A stretch of DNA of 64,000 nt from CAVYXK01 sp963708245 (GTDB lineage: Bacteria > Pseudomonadota > Alphaproteobacteria > Acetobacterales > Acetobacteraceae): NCBI GenBank assembly GCA_963708245.1, contig OY970201.1, positions 8,184,001 through 8,248,000 on the forward strand, written 5' to 3'. The stretch's first letter is position 1, and each line of letters opens with the position of its first letter. The translations under genes were made by a program, and so were the position numbers. Below the pieces are notes generated by a model. That model was given only the letters and a program-made list of their open reading frames with translations. It did no database searches and was not told the DNA's origin. Positions 17,193 through 26,274 of this stretch are shown here, one piece after another.

Positions 17193-18131
17193 CTAAGCGC
17201 CAATCGCGGCTCGAATTTTCGCCGGCGCCTCCAAATGCCGCTCTTGCTCGCCCACGAAGCGCAGTACCAAATGGCCGGCGCCTGCCGCGGCGTAGCCCGC
17301 CAGCCACTCGCCGGCGGCGGTCTGCGGCCCGGCGTAGCAGGCCTGCCAGGTGCGCAGCTCGGCGGCTGGCCGGTTGTAGTAGCGTTCCAGGAACGCATTC
17401 AGCCGCGCATCGGCCCGCGCTGCATCCTCGTCTATCGACAGGGTGAGGTACATCGCACCGGCCAAGCCCACCGGGTCGCGGCCGGAGTCCCGTGCGACGG
17501 CCGCGATTTCCGCCCATTGCTCCGCCCAGGCGGTTGCGTCCGGGCTGTTCGGGAACCAACCGTCGAACCATCGCCCGACCTGGCGCCGGCTCGCCGGCCC
17601 GTTGCCGCCGAGCCAAATCGGCGGTCCGCCTGGCCGATGCGGTGTCGGCGCTAGCACGCCGCCTTGCACCTGCCAGCGCCCGTCCCAATCGACCGGCTGG
17701 CCGGTCCACAATGCGCGGCACAGGCGCAGCCCTTCCAGCATGCGCCCGACGCGCTTTTCGAACGGCACGCCAGCGGCGACGAACTCCGCCCGGATGCTGG
17801 GAACATCGCGCGCGATACCGACACCCAGGATGAAGCGCCCTTCGCTCACCTGGTCCAGCGTGGCGACCTGGTGAGCGAGCAGCACCGGATTGCGCAGCGC
17901 TGACAGCAGCACCGCAGTGCCCAACTCCACGCGGCGCGTGCGGCTGGCAACCCCAGCCAGCAGAGCCAACGGTTCGTGTCGCGGCCGTGCCAGCAGAGAG
18001 TCGCCGGCCCAGACCGAATCATAGCCAAGTGCTTCGGCCCGCTCGGCGAGCGCCAACAGAGGCCGGGCCTCCGGCCGGCCCTCCATGATGTGTTCGCGAG
18101 TCGGCAGAAGGTAGCCGATCTTCACCGCCAC
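17193..18131 (-). CDS. LLM class flavin-dependent oxidoreductase
   Basis: A 312-residue luciferase-like monooxygenase or F420/FMN-dependent oxidoreductase. Landmarks are VKIGYLLPTREHIMEG at the N-terminus, GYDSVWAGDSLLARPRHEPL, and GRFILGVGIARDVPSIRAEF, followed by PPIWLGGNGPASRRQVGRWFDGWFP, all typical of the bacterial luciferase superfamily. The start is a GTG at 18131 with AGGAGG 6 bases upstream. Substrate unknown. It is convergent with pyrE. Confidence 0.88.
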   Translation of the reverse strand: MAVKIGYLLPTREHIMEGRPEARPLLALAERAEALGYDSVWAGDSLLARPRHEPLALLAGVASRTRRVELGTAVLLSALRNPVLLAHQVATLDQVSEGRFILGVGIARDVPSIRAEFVAAGVPFEKRVGRMLEGLRLCRALWTGQPVDWDGRWQVQGGVLAPTPHRPGGPPIWLGGNGPASRRQVGRWFDGWFPNSPDATAWAEQWAEIAAVARDSGRDPVGLAGAMYLTLSIDEDAARADARLNAFLERYYNRPAAELRTWQACYAGPQTAAGEWLAGYAAAGAGHLVLRFVGEQERHLEAPAKIRAAIGA

Positions 18132-18151
18132 GCTGCACCTCCTGATTCAGT

Positions 18152-18733
18152 TCATGGCAGCATGGGCTTGCCTTCGTGCGAAACAAGAAGGTCGTGCATG
18201 TCGTTGGCGTGCTCTTCTTCCTGTCGTAGAATCCCTTCCAGCATGACCCGCGTGGCGGGATCCGAATCACCGAAGAAGCGGATCAGCTCGCGGTAGTGAT
18301 CGACCGCGATCCGCTCGGCTATCAGGTTCTCGCGGATCATATCGACCAGGTTCTCGCCCTCGGCGTATTGCGAGGCGGACCGTGTCGCCAAGCCCTCCGG
18401 GTTGAAGTTCGGTTTACCGCCGAGCTGGTTGATCCGCTCGGCCACCTCCATCATGTGCTGCTGTTCTTCCTTCGCGTGCTGGGCAAACTCCTCCTTCACG
18501 CTGTCGCTGGAAATGCCGGCCGCGGCGACGGCGTGCATGGTGTAGCGCAGCACGCAGACGATCTCGGTGGCCAGCACGGTTTGCAGGATCTCGATCGTCC
18601 GTTTCACGTCGCCGCCATAGCTCGGCGTTACGGCACCCTGCGCCAGATGCTGGCGGGCCTTCTCCCGCAGCGTCTTCACGTCAGTCAGGAACGGCTGTTT
18701 CGGGTTCTGGGCGGCATTCGATGTCTGGCTCAT
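18152..18733 (-). CDS. Ferritin-like di-iron protein (bacterioferritin/Dps-like)
   Basis: A 193-residue four-helix-bundle protein. Metal-ligand-like pairs appear in ATEIVCVLRYTMHA, HAKEEQQHMMEVAERI, LIAERIAVDHYRELI and RQEEEHANDMHDLL, i.e. Glu and ExxH motifs on four helices as in ferritin-like proteins. It probably oxidises and/or stores iron or protects against peroxide. GGGAG precedes the ATG at 18733. It lies 20 bp upstream of the LLM gene on the same strand, so co-transcription is possible. Confidence 0.82.
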   Translation of the reverse strand: MSQTSNAAQNPKQPFLTDVKTLREKARQHLAQGAVTPSYGGDVKRTIEILQTVLATEIVCVLRYTMHAVAAAGISSDSVKEEFAQHAKEEQQHMMEVAERINQLGGKPNFNPEGLATRSASQYAEGENLVDMIRENLIAERIAVDHYRELIRFFGDSDPATRVMLEGILRQEEEHANDMHDLLVSHEGKPMLP

Positions 18734-18879
18734 GTCGATCTCCCCGATGGCGGCCGGCAACCTGGACCGGCGCCGCCGGGGCGGCAATGCGCAATCGCGT
18801 GCGGCACCCCATAGTTGCACCGCCCGCGCCGCCGCTCTTATCTGGCTTCGATCCGCCATTGGCGCGGGAGGCGAACGTC

Positions 18880-20001
18880 ATGACCGCACCTGACACCTTG
18901 ATCCTGGACTTGGGCCGGCGGTTCGCCGCCGAGCGCCTTGCCCCATCCGCCGCTGCCCGCGAGAAGGCCGGCGCGATCGAGCCGGAGATCCTCACCGAGC
19001 TGGGTGAGCTCGGCATTCTCGGCGCGACCACGCCGGCGGAGTGGGACGGGTCCGAGCTCGACCCTGTCACCTACGCCCTGCTGCTGGAAGAGATCGCCTC
19101 CGGCGACGGGTCCGTTTCCACGCTGGTCTCGGTGCACAACTCCCCAACGTGTGAGGTGCTCGCCCAGTATGGGACTCCGGCGCAGAAGGATCGCTGGCTG
19201 CGCAAGCTGGCGACTGGTCGCGATGTGGGTTCGTTCGGCCTGACCGAGCCTCAGGCGGGCTCCGACGCTTCCAACCTGCGGACGCGGGCGGTTCGGCGCG
19301 GCGATCGTTACGTGATAAACGGATCGAAGCAGTTCATTTCCAACGCTGCCCTGCCCGGCAGCCTGGTGCTGTTCGCGGTGACCGATCCGGCTGCCGGCAA
19401 GCGTGGTCTGTCGTGCTTCGTCGTCGATAAGGCAACGCCGGGATACAAAGTGCTGCGCAAGGAAGAGAAGCTGGGCCAGAAAGCCTCCGATACCTGTGCG
19501 CTGGCCTTCGAAGATATGGAGGTGGCAGAGGATCAGCGCATCGGCGCCGAGGGAGAAGGCTATCGGATCGCGCTATCCACGCTGGAGTCGGGACGCATTG
19601 GCATCGCCGCGCAGAGCATCGGCATGGCGCGCGCCGCGTTGGACATCGCGATTGGATACGCGCGTGACCGGCAAGCGTTCGGCCGCCCCATCATCGAGCA
19701 CCAGGCCGTCGCCTTCCGCCTGGTCGATGCCAAGACCCGGCTGCAAGCCGCCCGCCAGCTCATGCTGCATGCCGCGCGGCTGAAGGCTGAGGGAGCCAAC
19801 GCGCTGGAGGCCGCGTGCATGGCGAAGCTGTTCGCCTCCGAGGCGGCCGAGGCGGTGTGCACCGCAGCGATCCAGACGCTCGGCGGGTATGGCTATCTGG
19901 CCGATTTCCAAGTGGAGCGGATCTATCGCGACGTGCGGGTGTGCCAAATATATGAAGGCACGTCGGACGTGCAGAAGATCATTCTGCAGCGGATGCTGTA
20001 G
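18880..20001 (+). CDS. Acyl-CoA dehydrogenase
   Basis: A 373-residue FAD enzyme that oxidises acyl-CoA to 2-enoyl-CoA. Family signatures are GSFGLTEPQAGSDASNLRT (substrate/flavin region, about 121-139), RQAFGRPIIEHQAVAFRL, TLGGYGYLADFQVERIYRD, and the catalytic glutamate in IYEGTSDVQKIIL near the C-terminus. It resembles short-chain or methyl-branched acyl-CoA dehydrogenases, but the chain-length preference cannot be read. The ATG at 18880 is preferred because GGGAGG lies upstream and the conserved N-terminus begins there. It is divergent from the ferritin-like gene. Confidence 0.93.
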   Translation: MTAPDTLILDLGRRFAAERLAPSAAAREKAGAIEPEILTELGELGILGATTPAEWDGSELDPVTYALLLEEIASGDGSVSTLVSVHNSPTCEVLAQYGTPAQKDRWLRKLATGRDVGSFGLTEPQAGSDASNLRTRAVRRGDRYVINGSKQFISNAALPGSLVLFAVTDPAAGKRGLSCFVVDKATPGYKVLRKEEKLGQKASDTCALAFEDMEVAEDQRIGAEGEGYRIALSTLESGRIGIAAQSIGMARAALDIAIGYARDRQAFGRPIIEHQAVAFRLVDAKTRLQAARQLMLHAARLKAEGANALEAACMAKLFASEAAEAVCTAAIQTLGGYGYLADFQVERIYRDVRVCQIYEGTSDVQKIILQRML

Positions 20002-20081
20002 GCCCGAGCGATCCGGGCTTCGTACCCGTGGATCGGAATATTCGCGCGTCTGTCACCAGGTAGGGAGAAAGGACTGGTGAC

Positions 20082-20690
20082 GTGCAGAAACGATTGGTGA
20101 TCCGCGCGACCGCATGGGGCGGGTTGGCAGTTGCCACCGCAATGGCGCAACCCACGCCGCAGCACCATATCCGCGGCATCATCCAGACCGTGGGCGAGAA
20201 CACGCTGACCATCGCGACACGAGACGGACAGACCGTCACCGTCGCCCTGAGAGAGCCGCTCACAGTATCGACGATGAAGCGGCTGGACATCTCCGCCATA
20301 CGCTCCGGCACATTCATCGGCACCGCGGCTCGCCCCGGCCCGAACGGCGAGTTGGTGGCTATGGAAGTCACGGTTTTCCCGGAATCCCTTCGCGGCACTG
20401 GCGAAGGCAATTACGGCGGGGACCTCGCGCCGGGCAGCTCGATGGTCAACGCTAATATCTCCGCGTTGGTGGAGAACAGCGCGGGCCGCGAGCTCAGGCT
20501 GAGTTACAAGGGGGGCAGCACGAAGGTATTGGTGCCGCCGGAAGTTCCGATCGTGGAGCCGGTGCCGGCCGCGCCCGCCGATCTTAAGCCTGGCGCTCCG
20601 GTGTTCTTCACACCGACCCGCGCGGCGGATGGCACCCTGAGTACGGCACGGATCGTCGTCGGCAAGGATGGCGTCGCGCCGCCGATCTGA
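20082..20690 (+). CDS. Exported protein of unknown function
   Basis: A 202-residue protein starting at a GTG (20082) with AAAGGA upstream. Residues 1-22 look like a signal peptide ending AMAQP. The mature part is beta-rich with two similar OB-like halves: IRGIIQTVGENTLTIATRDG and later MVNANISALVENSAGRELRL, each followed by short strands. This recalls periplasmic DUF5666-type small domains. No catalytic motif is visible. It follows the acyl-CoA dehydrogenase by 80 bp and may be its own unit. Confidence 0.7.
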   Translation: MQKRLVIRATAWGGLAVATAMAQPTPQHHIRGIIQTVGENTLTIATRDGQTVTVALREPLTVSTMKRLDISAIRSGTFIGTAARPGPNGELVAMEVTVFPESLRGTGEGNYGGDLAPGSSMVNANISALVENSAGRELRLSYKGGSTKVLVPPEVPIVEPVPAAPADLKPGAPVFFTPTRAADGTLSTARIVVGKDGVAPPI

Positions 20691-20728
20691 CCGGGCAGCA
20701 GCGGTTTTGCGGCCACCTTGCGGCCGGC

Positions 20729-21676
20729 TCAACGCGCCGGCCGCCGCTCCCGCATGGCAGACACCGCGACCGCGCCGAGCACCACCGCCCCACCGGCGAT
20801 CGTGCGCGTCTCCGGCGTCTCGGCAAAAGCGAGCGAGACCCAGAGTGGCGCCAGTACGCATTCGAGCAGCGTGATGAGCGCGGCATCAGCCGCTGGCATC
20901 AGCCGCACACCAGTCGTGAACAGCACGAGCGCGAACGCCATCTGCCCCACACCGAACAGCATGAGCCGCGCGTAGTCGCCCGCGGGAAGGACGAATCGCG
21001 TCATCGGCAGCGCGATGACGACGGTGATCGCCATCCCTGCAAACGTCGCGGCCGCCATCGAGACGCGGCGGTCGAGGCGCGCGAGGACGATAGTGAGCGC
21101 CGAGGTGATCGCCATAACGAGACAGATTACATCTCCGGCCAGACCGCCGCCCCCGAGATCGCCCGAGACCATGACCACCACGCCGGCAAACGCGGCGAGA
21201 ATCGCGAACAGGGTGCGCCGACGTAATCGCTCCCGGAGCCACACCCAGGCGAGCAGCGCAGCGATCAGTGGCGAGATCGCCTGAAACACCATCACGCTGG
21301 CGACGGTCGTAAGCGCCAGCGCATTGATGAAGGTGATCATCGAGGCCGCGAAACAGATCGCGAGCAGCAGTCCGACCAGCCCGAGTCCGCGAAAGGCCGG
21401 CAACATCCGGCCGGGGGCGGCAATCCGCAGCCAGGCGAGAAGCGCAATGGACGCGAACACTGCGCGCCAGAACAAGGTTGTCCACGGATCGGTCGCAGTC
21501 CAGCGCACCAGCAGCCCCGCAGTGCTCCATGAGAGCGCCGCCGCACCCACCAGGAGTGCGCCGCGACGGTAATCCGTGGTTGCGGCGTGAAGCGGCACGG
21601 CCACGCTTGGCTTGGGCTGCCTCAACGGGGCCTCGGTGTTCGGGAGCTGGAATGCTAAGGGAGCAACCTGTGGCAC
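20729..21676 (-). CDS. DMT family transporter (EamA)
   Basis: A 315-residue inner-membrane protein with about ten hydrophobic segments in two homologous halves. RGALLVGAAALSWSTAGLLV opens the first EamA domain, and FQAISPLIAALLAWVWLRE closes it with the typical WxxLRE. The second half ends LLECVLAPLWVSLAF. It is probably an exporter of metabolites or amino acids. The start is unclear: a GTG at 21676 gives an unusually long hydrophilic leader, and an in-frame start nearer the first helix is possible. It lies just downstream of the lysE-like gene on the same strand. Confidence 0.85.
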   Translation of the reverse strand: MPQVAPLAFQLPNTEAPLRQPKPSVAVPLHAATTDYRRGALLVGAAALSWSTAGLLVRWTATDPWTTLFWRAVFASIALLAWLRIAAPGRMLPAFRGLGLVGLLLAICFAASMITFINALALTTVASVMVFQAISPLIAALLAWVWLRERLRRRTLFAILAAFAGVVVMVSGDLGGGGLAGDVICLVMAITSALTIVLARLDRRVSMAAATFAGMAITVVIALPMTRFVLPAGDYARLMLFGVGQMAFALVLFTTGVRLMPAADAALITLLECVLAPLWVSLAFAETPETRTIAGGAVVLGAVAVSAMRERRPAR

Positions 21677-21692
21677 TCAACCCGCTGTGCGG

Positions 21693-22319
21693 TCAGCCCA
21701 GTAATGCAAGCGCGGTCATCACTACCAGGCTGATTGCCAGCGAGACATTCAGGATCCGCGAGCTGGTCGGGTCTTGCAGGACACGGGATAGCGATGCACC
21801 GGCAAGGAGCCAGCACATATGGATGATCACGATCATCACGCTCAGCAACGCTGTCTTGACGGCCGCGTCGAGCGCGCGATCTTCGCCGAAGATGGTGGTA
21901 CCGGCGAATACGGCAGCGATGGCGAAATATGCCTTGGGATTGGCGATGGCTAGCAGGAAGCCACCGGCGAAAGCGGGGCCGGCGACCTGGTCGCGCTGGC
22001 CCGCAAGCGGCGGAGCCGTGGCGATCCTAAATGCCAGATAAAGAATATAGATGGCAGAAATGGTGACGAGTACGGGCGCAGCATGCGGTATCGACAACAC
22101 GATCGTCACGATCCCGATCGCTACGGCGAAGAGCACCGCTGTCGTGCCGAGGATAAGACCACTGGCGTACCTGAGCGATCGCCGGAATCCGTAGGCGGCG
22201 CCGACGGCCGTCACGCTCATGGTGGACGGACCGGGGCTGCCCATGATGACGGCGGACGCCAGGATAAGCGTCAGGACGGGCCGCCATATTCCGGGAAGCA
22301 CAAATTCCTGACTGGTCAT
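21693..22319 (-). CDS. LysE family translocator
   Basis: A 208-residue inner-membrane exporter of amino acids or related compounds. The LysE/RhtB signature SAVIMGSPGPSTMSVTAVGA (residues about 22-41) is followed by GFRRSLRYASGLILGT, the conserved NPKAYFA and five to six membrane helices. The ATG at 22319 is followed by the expected short leader. It is divergent from an AraC regulator with a 93-bp gap, a common arrangement in which the regulator controls the exporter. Confidence 0.9.
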   Translation of the reverse strand: MTSQEFVLPGIWRPVLTLILASAVIMGSPGPSTMSVTAVGAAYGFRRSLRYASGLILGTTAVLFAVAIGIVTIVLSIPHAAPVLVTISAIYILYLAFRIATAPPLAGQRDQVAGPAFAGGFLLAIANPKAYFAIAAVFAGTTIFGEDRALDAAVKTALLSVMIVIIHMCWLLAGASLSRVLQDPTSSRILNVSLAISLVVMTALALLG

Positions 22320-22412
22320 CGGAACGCCTGTTCGGTGGGCCGAGGGAAAGAGACGCTATTACCAAGCAGCGAGCGTCGTCTTGAACGGTTGTGCAAACGC
22401 GCATCACGCGAC

Positions 22413-23213
22413 ATGACCGGCAGTGGTGGTCGCGTCAGGATCGCGCCGGGTGCGGAGGGGATCGAACGTCTGGAGGCCCATTTCCACGGTCAGGCTTTTT
22501 CCCCGCATCGCCACGACACCTATGCGATCGGTATCACCCTTTCGGGCGTCCAGACCTTTCGCTTCCGGGGCGAGCGGTGGCACTGCCTGCCGGGGCAATG
22601 CCACATCCTGCATCCTGACGAGACGCATGATGGGGCGGCGGGAACCGATGAAGGTTTCGGCTATAGGATCGTCTATATCGATCCCTGGCTTATCCAGGAC
22701 TCGCTCCGAGGAAGTCCTTTGCCCTTTGTCCGCCATCCGGTCGTGGACGCGGCTCGCCTGCAAGAAGGATGCACGTCCGAGATCTGGGATCTCGACGAGG
22801 ACATAGATGAAGTCGCGCGCGTCGAACTCGTGATCGCGGCGGCGAAATTGCTTGTCGATGCGTCATCGGGGGACACGGAGAAATCGGGCCCGCTTGCCCT
22901 CGGCCGTCTGTCGCGTGTGCGAGACCTCATCGCTGCCCGTCCCGGGGAGCGGCACTCGATGGATGAGCTTGAAGGTCTATCCGGTCTCGACCGTTGGACG
23001 CTTGCCCGGCAGTTTCGGGCAGCGTTCGGAACGAACCCCAGCCGCTTCCGTACCATGCGGCAACTGGATCATGTTCGCCGATTGCTGAAGCATGGCATGT
23101 CGCTAGCGGAGGCGTCGGTCGAGGCCGGGTTTGCTGATCAGAGCCACATGTCGAGACATTTCAAAAGGGCTTACGGCCTTACCCCTGGAGCCTGGGTTTC
23201 GGCCGTGGTTTGA
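22413..23213 (+). CDS. AraC family transcriptional regulator
   Basis: About 266 residues. The N-terminal cupin sensor domain has FSPHRHDTYAIGITLSGVQTF and CHILHPDETHDGAA. The C-terminal AraC DNA-binding domain has two helix-turn-helix units, MDELEGLSGLDRWTLARQFR and LAEASVEAGFADQSHMSRHF, ending KRAYGLTPGAW. The likely target is the divergent lysE-like gene through the 93-bp shared intergenic region. The frame remains open upstream across the lysE-like gene. The ATG at 22413 is the first sensible start, but a TTG at 22389 is possible. Confidence 0.88.
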   Translation: MTGSGGRVRIAPGAEGIERLEAHFHGQAFSPHRHDTYAIGITLSGVQTFRFRGERWHCLPGQCHILHPDETHDGAAGTDEGFGYRIVYIDPWLIQDSLRGSPLPFVRHPVVDAARLQEGCTSEIWDLDEDIDEVARVELVIAAAKLLVDASSGDTEKSGPLALGRLSRVRDLIAARPGERHSMDELEGLSGLDRWTLARQFRAAFGTNPSRFRTMRQLDHVRRLLKHGMSLAEASVEAGFADQSHMSRHFKRAYGLTPGAWVSAVV

Positions 23214-23332
23214 TGCGGCGGACAACACGAACGGTTCGCTGGCAATCATTCACCCAGCGTTCCGCCTCCTACCCAGTCTCGCCCGGAATTCCCGGTGTTG
23301 GCGTTGGTTCCGGGCTCGGGGATCCGACGTGC

Positions 23333-23665
23333 CTATCGAGCGGGCTTATAGCCCTTGGTCACAGCCTCCGCCTTTTTCATGCCCGCCACGGCCTCGGCCC
23401 CACTCATCAGGACGGTCGTCTTGGCCGACTTGACGGCGCCCCCGGCGGCGATAGCCAGCGCGATAGCGGCCATGCTTTCATTGTCCGGCACGTCGGCGAC
23501 GAGGACAAGGTCGTAGTCACCGAAGCAATACCACCCGCCCACAAATTTCCCCCCGACGGCTTCGCACGCAGCGCGGCCCACGGCGTCGACGCGGTTCTGC
23601 GGGTTCTTGAGCTGCGCGGCTAAAGACTCTGCCGTGTAGGCTGCCTGATACATGTAGAGCGGCAT
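23333..23665 (-). CDS. GYD domain-containing protein
   Basis: A 110-residue protein with the GYD signature near its centre: GGWYCFGDYDLVLVADVPDN (about 43-62). This small alpha/beta dimeric-barrel-like domain is of unknown biochemical function. The start is at 23665 with AGAGGG upstream. Flanking intergenic stretches (23214-23332 and 23666-23854) show no further gene. Confidence 0.82.
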   Translation of the reverse strand: MPLYMYQAAYTAESLAAQLKNPQNRVDAVGRAACEAVGGKFVGGWYCFGDYDLVLVADVPDNESMAAIALAIAAGGAVKSAKTTVLMSGAEAVAGMKKAEAVTKGYKPAR

Positions 23666-23854
23666 GTTCGTTCCCTCTTATTGAGTATCCTGTCCGCGGA
23701 AAGCCGCCGAGCGTAGGCCGGGTCCCCCCCGTTTCTTATTATTGTCGTCGGCGACTGCGCCGCTGCGTGAACGTGCGCCCGTATTTCCCTTTTGTCAATT
23801 TCGCTTGGCAGTCGCAACGTGTGCCAGGCAAGGTTGGTCGTGATAGGATGGCTG

Positions 23855-24319
23855 ATGCCTGCAAATGACCCACCGCCCGGCTTCACCTGGGCTACGATGG
23901 TGCCGGAGCTGCTGGTCAGCGAGCTGGACGCCAGTCTGCGCTTCTGGTGCGACCTGTGCGGTTTCAGTGTAGCGTACGATCGCCCGGAGGATCGCTTCGC
24001 GTACCTAGACCGCGCGGGCCGCCAGGTCATGCTGGAGGAGGCAATGGCTCCCGGGCGACGGTGGGTCACCGGCCCCTTGGAGCGGCCATTCGGCCGAGGG
24101 ATCAACTTCCAGATCGCCGTGGACGACGTGGCCCCGATCCTGTCCGGCCTCGAAGATGCGGGCTGGCCTCTGTTCCTCGAACCGGAAGAAGTCTGGTACC
24201 GAGTTGGCACACACGAAATCGGTGTGCGGCAATTTGTGGTGCAGGATCCCGACGGCTACCTGGTGCGCTTCTCGCAACGGTTAGGACTGCGCCCGGTCGC
24301 GGCGTCCGGGTCGGGTTGA
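23855..24319 (+). CDS. VOC family protein (glyoxalase/bleomycin-resistance fold)
   Basis: A 154-residue protein. VPELLVSELDASLRFWCDLC (residues about 15-34) is the beta-alpha-beta start of a VOC module. GINFQIAVDDVAPILSGLED and VRQFVVQDPDGYLVRFSQ form the second module, with the usual QDPDGYL near the end. It resembles bleomycin-binding resistance proteins in length, though antibiotic binding is not shown. The frame is open to 23792, but the ATG at 23855 (AGGA upstream) begins at the conserved region. Confidence 0.82.
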   Translation: MPANDPPPGFTWATMVPELLVSELDASLRFWCDLCGFSVAYDRPEDRFAYLDRAGRQVMLEEAMAPGRRWVTGPLERPFGRGINFQIAVDDVAPILSGLEDAGWPLFLEPEEVWYRVGTHEIGVRQFVVQDPDGYLVRFSQRLGLRPVAASGSG

Positions 24320-24385
24320 ATTATACCAGACGGCTGAAAGATTGCTCCTCGATCACCCTCACCATCATGGCTGGCCCAGAGCCGT

Positions 24386-26263
24386 TCAGAATCCGAACAT
24401 GTGGTCTAGCGAGAATCCGCCCACATCGTCCATTAGCCCATGATACCCAAATAGGCGGCACGTCGTGTCCCGCACCAGCACGTAACCGGTCGGCCCGGCG
24501 CGGCGCAGCAGCGTCTCGCCGAACAGCTCGTGCGGCCAAATCAGTCGCGAGCCGGAGCACGGAATTGCAGCCGGCTCTTCTGCGATCACTTGGCCAGCTG
24601 CATCATGCAGCAGCAGCGCGGTCGATGAGCGCGGCACCCATGGCGCCGAAGCCGGATAGATCAGCACGGCGAAGCTGCGCCGCCTATTATCGCCGAGCTT
24701 CAGGAACAGTCGTGTCGAAAGACCCGGCGGCGGTCCGGAATAAGATTGGGGCTCATCCTTATAGGTCATGATGGTGTTAAAGATATGCGCGCCGAAGCTC
24801 GATTCCGCCGCGTGGCCGGAGACGCGATGTTCGTAGCGGAACAGTGCGTGCAGCCAGCCGTCCGCCTCGCCGCCGTCGCGGAAATCGTACACCAACTCGG
24901 CATGGCCAGCGCTCGTCGCCGCCACGTCAAGCGCGACCGAATGCGCACGCAGCAGGCGGCCGAGGAAGCGCTCATCCACCCGTTCCCCGTCGGCCGAGAA
25001 GACATCAAGTCGGATCGGCAGCCGCGTCTGCGTGACCGCCATCGGCGTCGGCTGCACGATGGTGCGGAACGTCGCCGGATCCAGTACGGGGAAGGGCAGC
25101 AGGTAATGCCGGCCCAGCTCGCGCTGCAGATGCGGGATGGCAGGATCCGGCTTGAGGTCGGCGCGCTCGACATTCACGTGCGCGATCCGCGTCCGCCCGC
25201 CGCGAATCACTTCGTAACGCGGGCGGACGACATGCCGGCCGGCGCGCAGCTCGATTTGTGCCGGCCACCGAACCTCCGGCAGTAGCTTCGCCACATCGAC
25301 TTCCATCGTTGCAAACGGTCCGAGCGGACAATCCAGCGGCACCGGACGCTCGGCGCCCATGCGGTCCAGCGCGACGGCGCCAGGCGGGATCGGCGCCGCG
25401 TGGCTGTTCTGCAGCCATAGGATGACGCGCTCGTCGTCGCGCGGGGCCGGCAGGCCGGCGTAGCGGTCGGACGGCCAGGCATTCGCGTCATGGGTGCACG
25501 ACAGGCTCGGCCCGCCGGCAGACGCAAACGTGTCCAGCGCGTATTTCACCACGTCGTGACCCGCCACGCCGATCGCGTGCACAAAGAGCTGGCCGGTGAA
25601 CTCCGGCAGGTCGAAGCGGGCGCGTACTTCGCGGCTGTCGATCGCGAAGCCGGTAGGGCCTGGGGGGAGTTCCTGTTCCCATGTGGCCAGCGCGCAGCCG
25701 TCGGCGGCGAACAGTCGCAGCCACAGTCGGACGGGGCCGGCGCCATACCCCGCCCAGTAATTGGCCGACACCAGCCGGGTGGACAGACCGCCCTGCTCGC
25801 GAAAGAAGACGAAATTGGTGGCGAAATTTAGCCGGTCGAGATAGCGGCCGCGGCTGGTCAGCAGCGTCGGCGGCAGCTTCGCCTCGTCGAGCGTCAGCAC
25901 TCGGGCGCCCTGGGGAAGGAAGGGCGCGATCCGTGCTGCGATCCGGCCGGCATCGAAGGCGGCGATCAGCACCGTGCGGGCCCCAGACTTCGGGAGCGCG
26001 GTCAGCGGTTGTGCTCTCAGCCCAGCCAGCTCGCCGCCGAGCGCCGTCACGTCATGCACGAACAGCGAAGCGAGGCCGGGCGGACGCGGATACATCGCGA
26101 GCAGAGCCGCCGCGAGGCGGTCCGGATCGTACAGCGCGACCGGCCCCGCCGCCGCCAGGCCGGCGTTGAGCCGCGCCACACCCTCCGCGGCCAGCGGATG
26201 GGCCAGGGCCTTGTAGATCACGTTGCCGCCGGCGCGCTGGTCGAAAGTCTCGATCGCAAGCAT
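24386..26263 (-). CDS. Conserved-looking hypothetical protein, 625 residues
   Basis: A long gene starting at the ATG at 26263 with GGGGAA upstream, 11 bp after the ELM1-family stop. I recognise no catalytic motif. There is no signal peptide or membrane helix. The N-terminal third (AIETFDQRAGGNVIYKALAH, then a Rossmann-like VLIAAFDAGRIAARIAPFL) may be an alpha/beta domain. The rest is rich in short strands with hydrophobic/aromatic alternation (YWAGYGAGPVRLWLRLFAA, LVYDFRDGGEADGWLHALFR), suggesting a beta-sandwich. Tight linkage to ELM1 suggests a shared role, which is inference. Codon use and length support a real gene. Confidence 0.72.
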   Translation of the reverse strand: MLAIETFDQRAGGNVIYKALAHPLAAEGVARLNAGLAAAGPVALYDPDRLAAALLAMYPRPPGLASLFVHDVTALGGELAGLRAQPLTALPKSGARTVLIAAFDAGRIAARIAPFLPQGARVLTLDEAKLPPTLLTSRGRYLDRLNFATNFVFFREQGGLSTRLVSANYWAGYGAGPVRLWLRLFAADGCALATWEQELPPGPTGFAIDSREVRARFDLPEFTGQLFVHAIGVAGHDVVKYALDTFASAGGPSLSCTHDANAWPSDRYAGLPAPRDDERVILWLQNSHAAPIPPGAVALDRMGAERPVPLDCPLGPFATMEVDVAKLLPEVRWPAQIELRAGRHVVRPRYEVIRGGRTRIAHVNVERADLKPDPAIPHLQRELGRHYLLPFPVLDPATFRTIVQPTPMAVTQTRLPIRLDVFSADGERVDERFLGRLLRAHSVALDVAATSAGHAELVYDFRDGGEADGWLHALFRYEHRVSGHAAESSFGAHIFNTIMTYKDEPQSYSGPPPGLSTRLFLKLGDNRRRSFAVLIYPASAPWVPRSSTALLLHDAAGQVIAEEPAAIPCSGSRLIWPHELFGETLLRRAGPTGYVLVRDTTCRLFGYHGLMDDVGGFSLDHMFGF

Positions 26264-26274
26264 CTCGTTCCCCG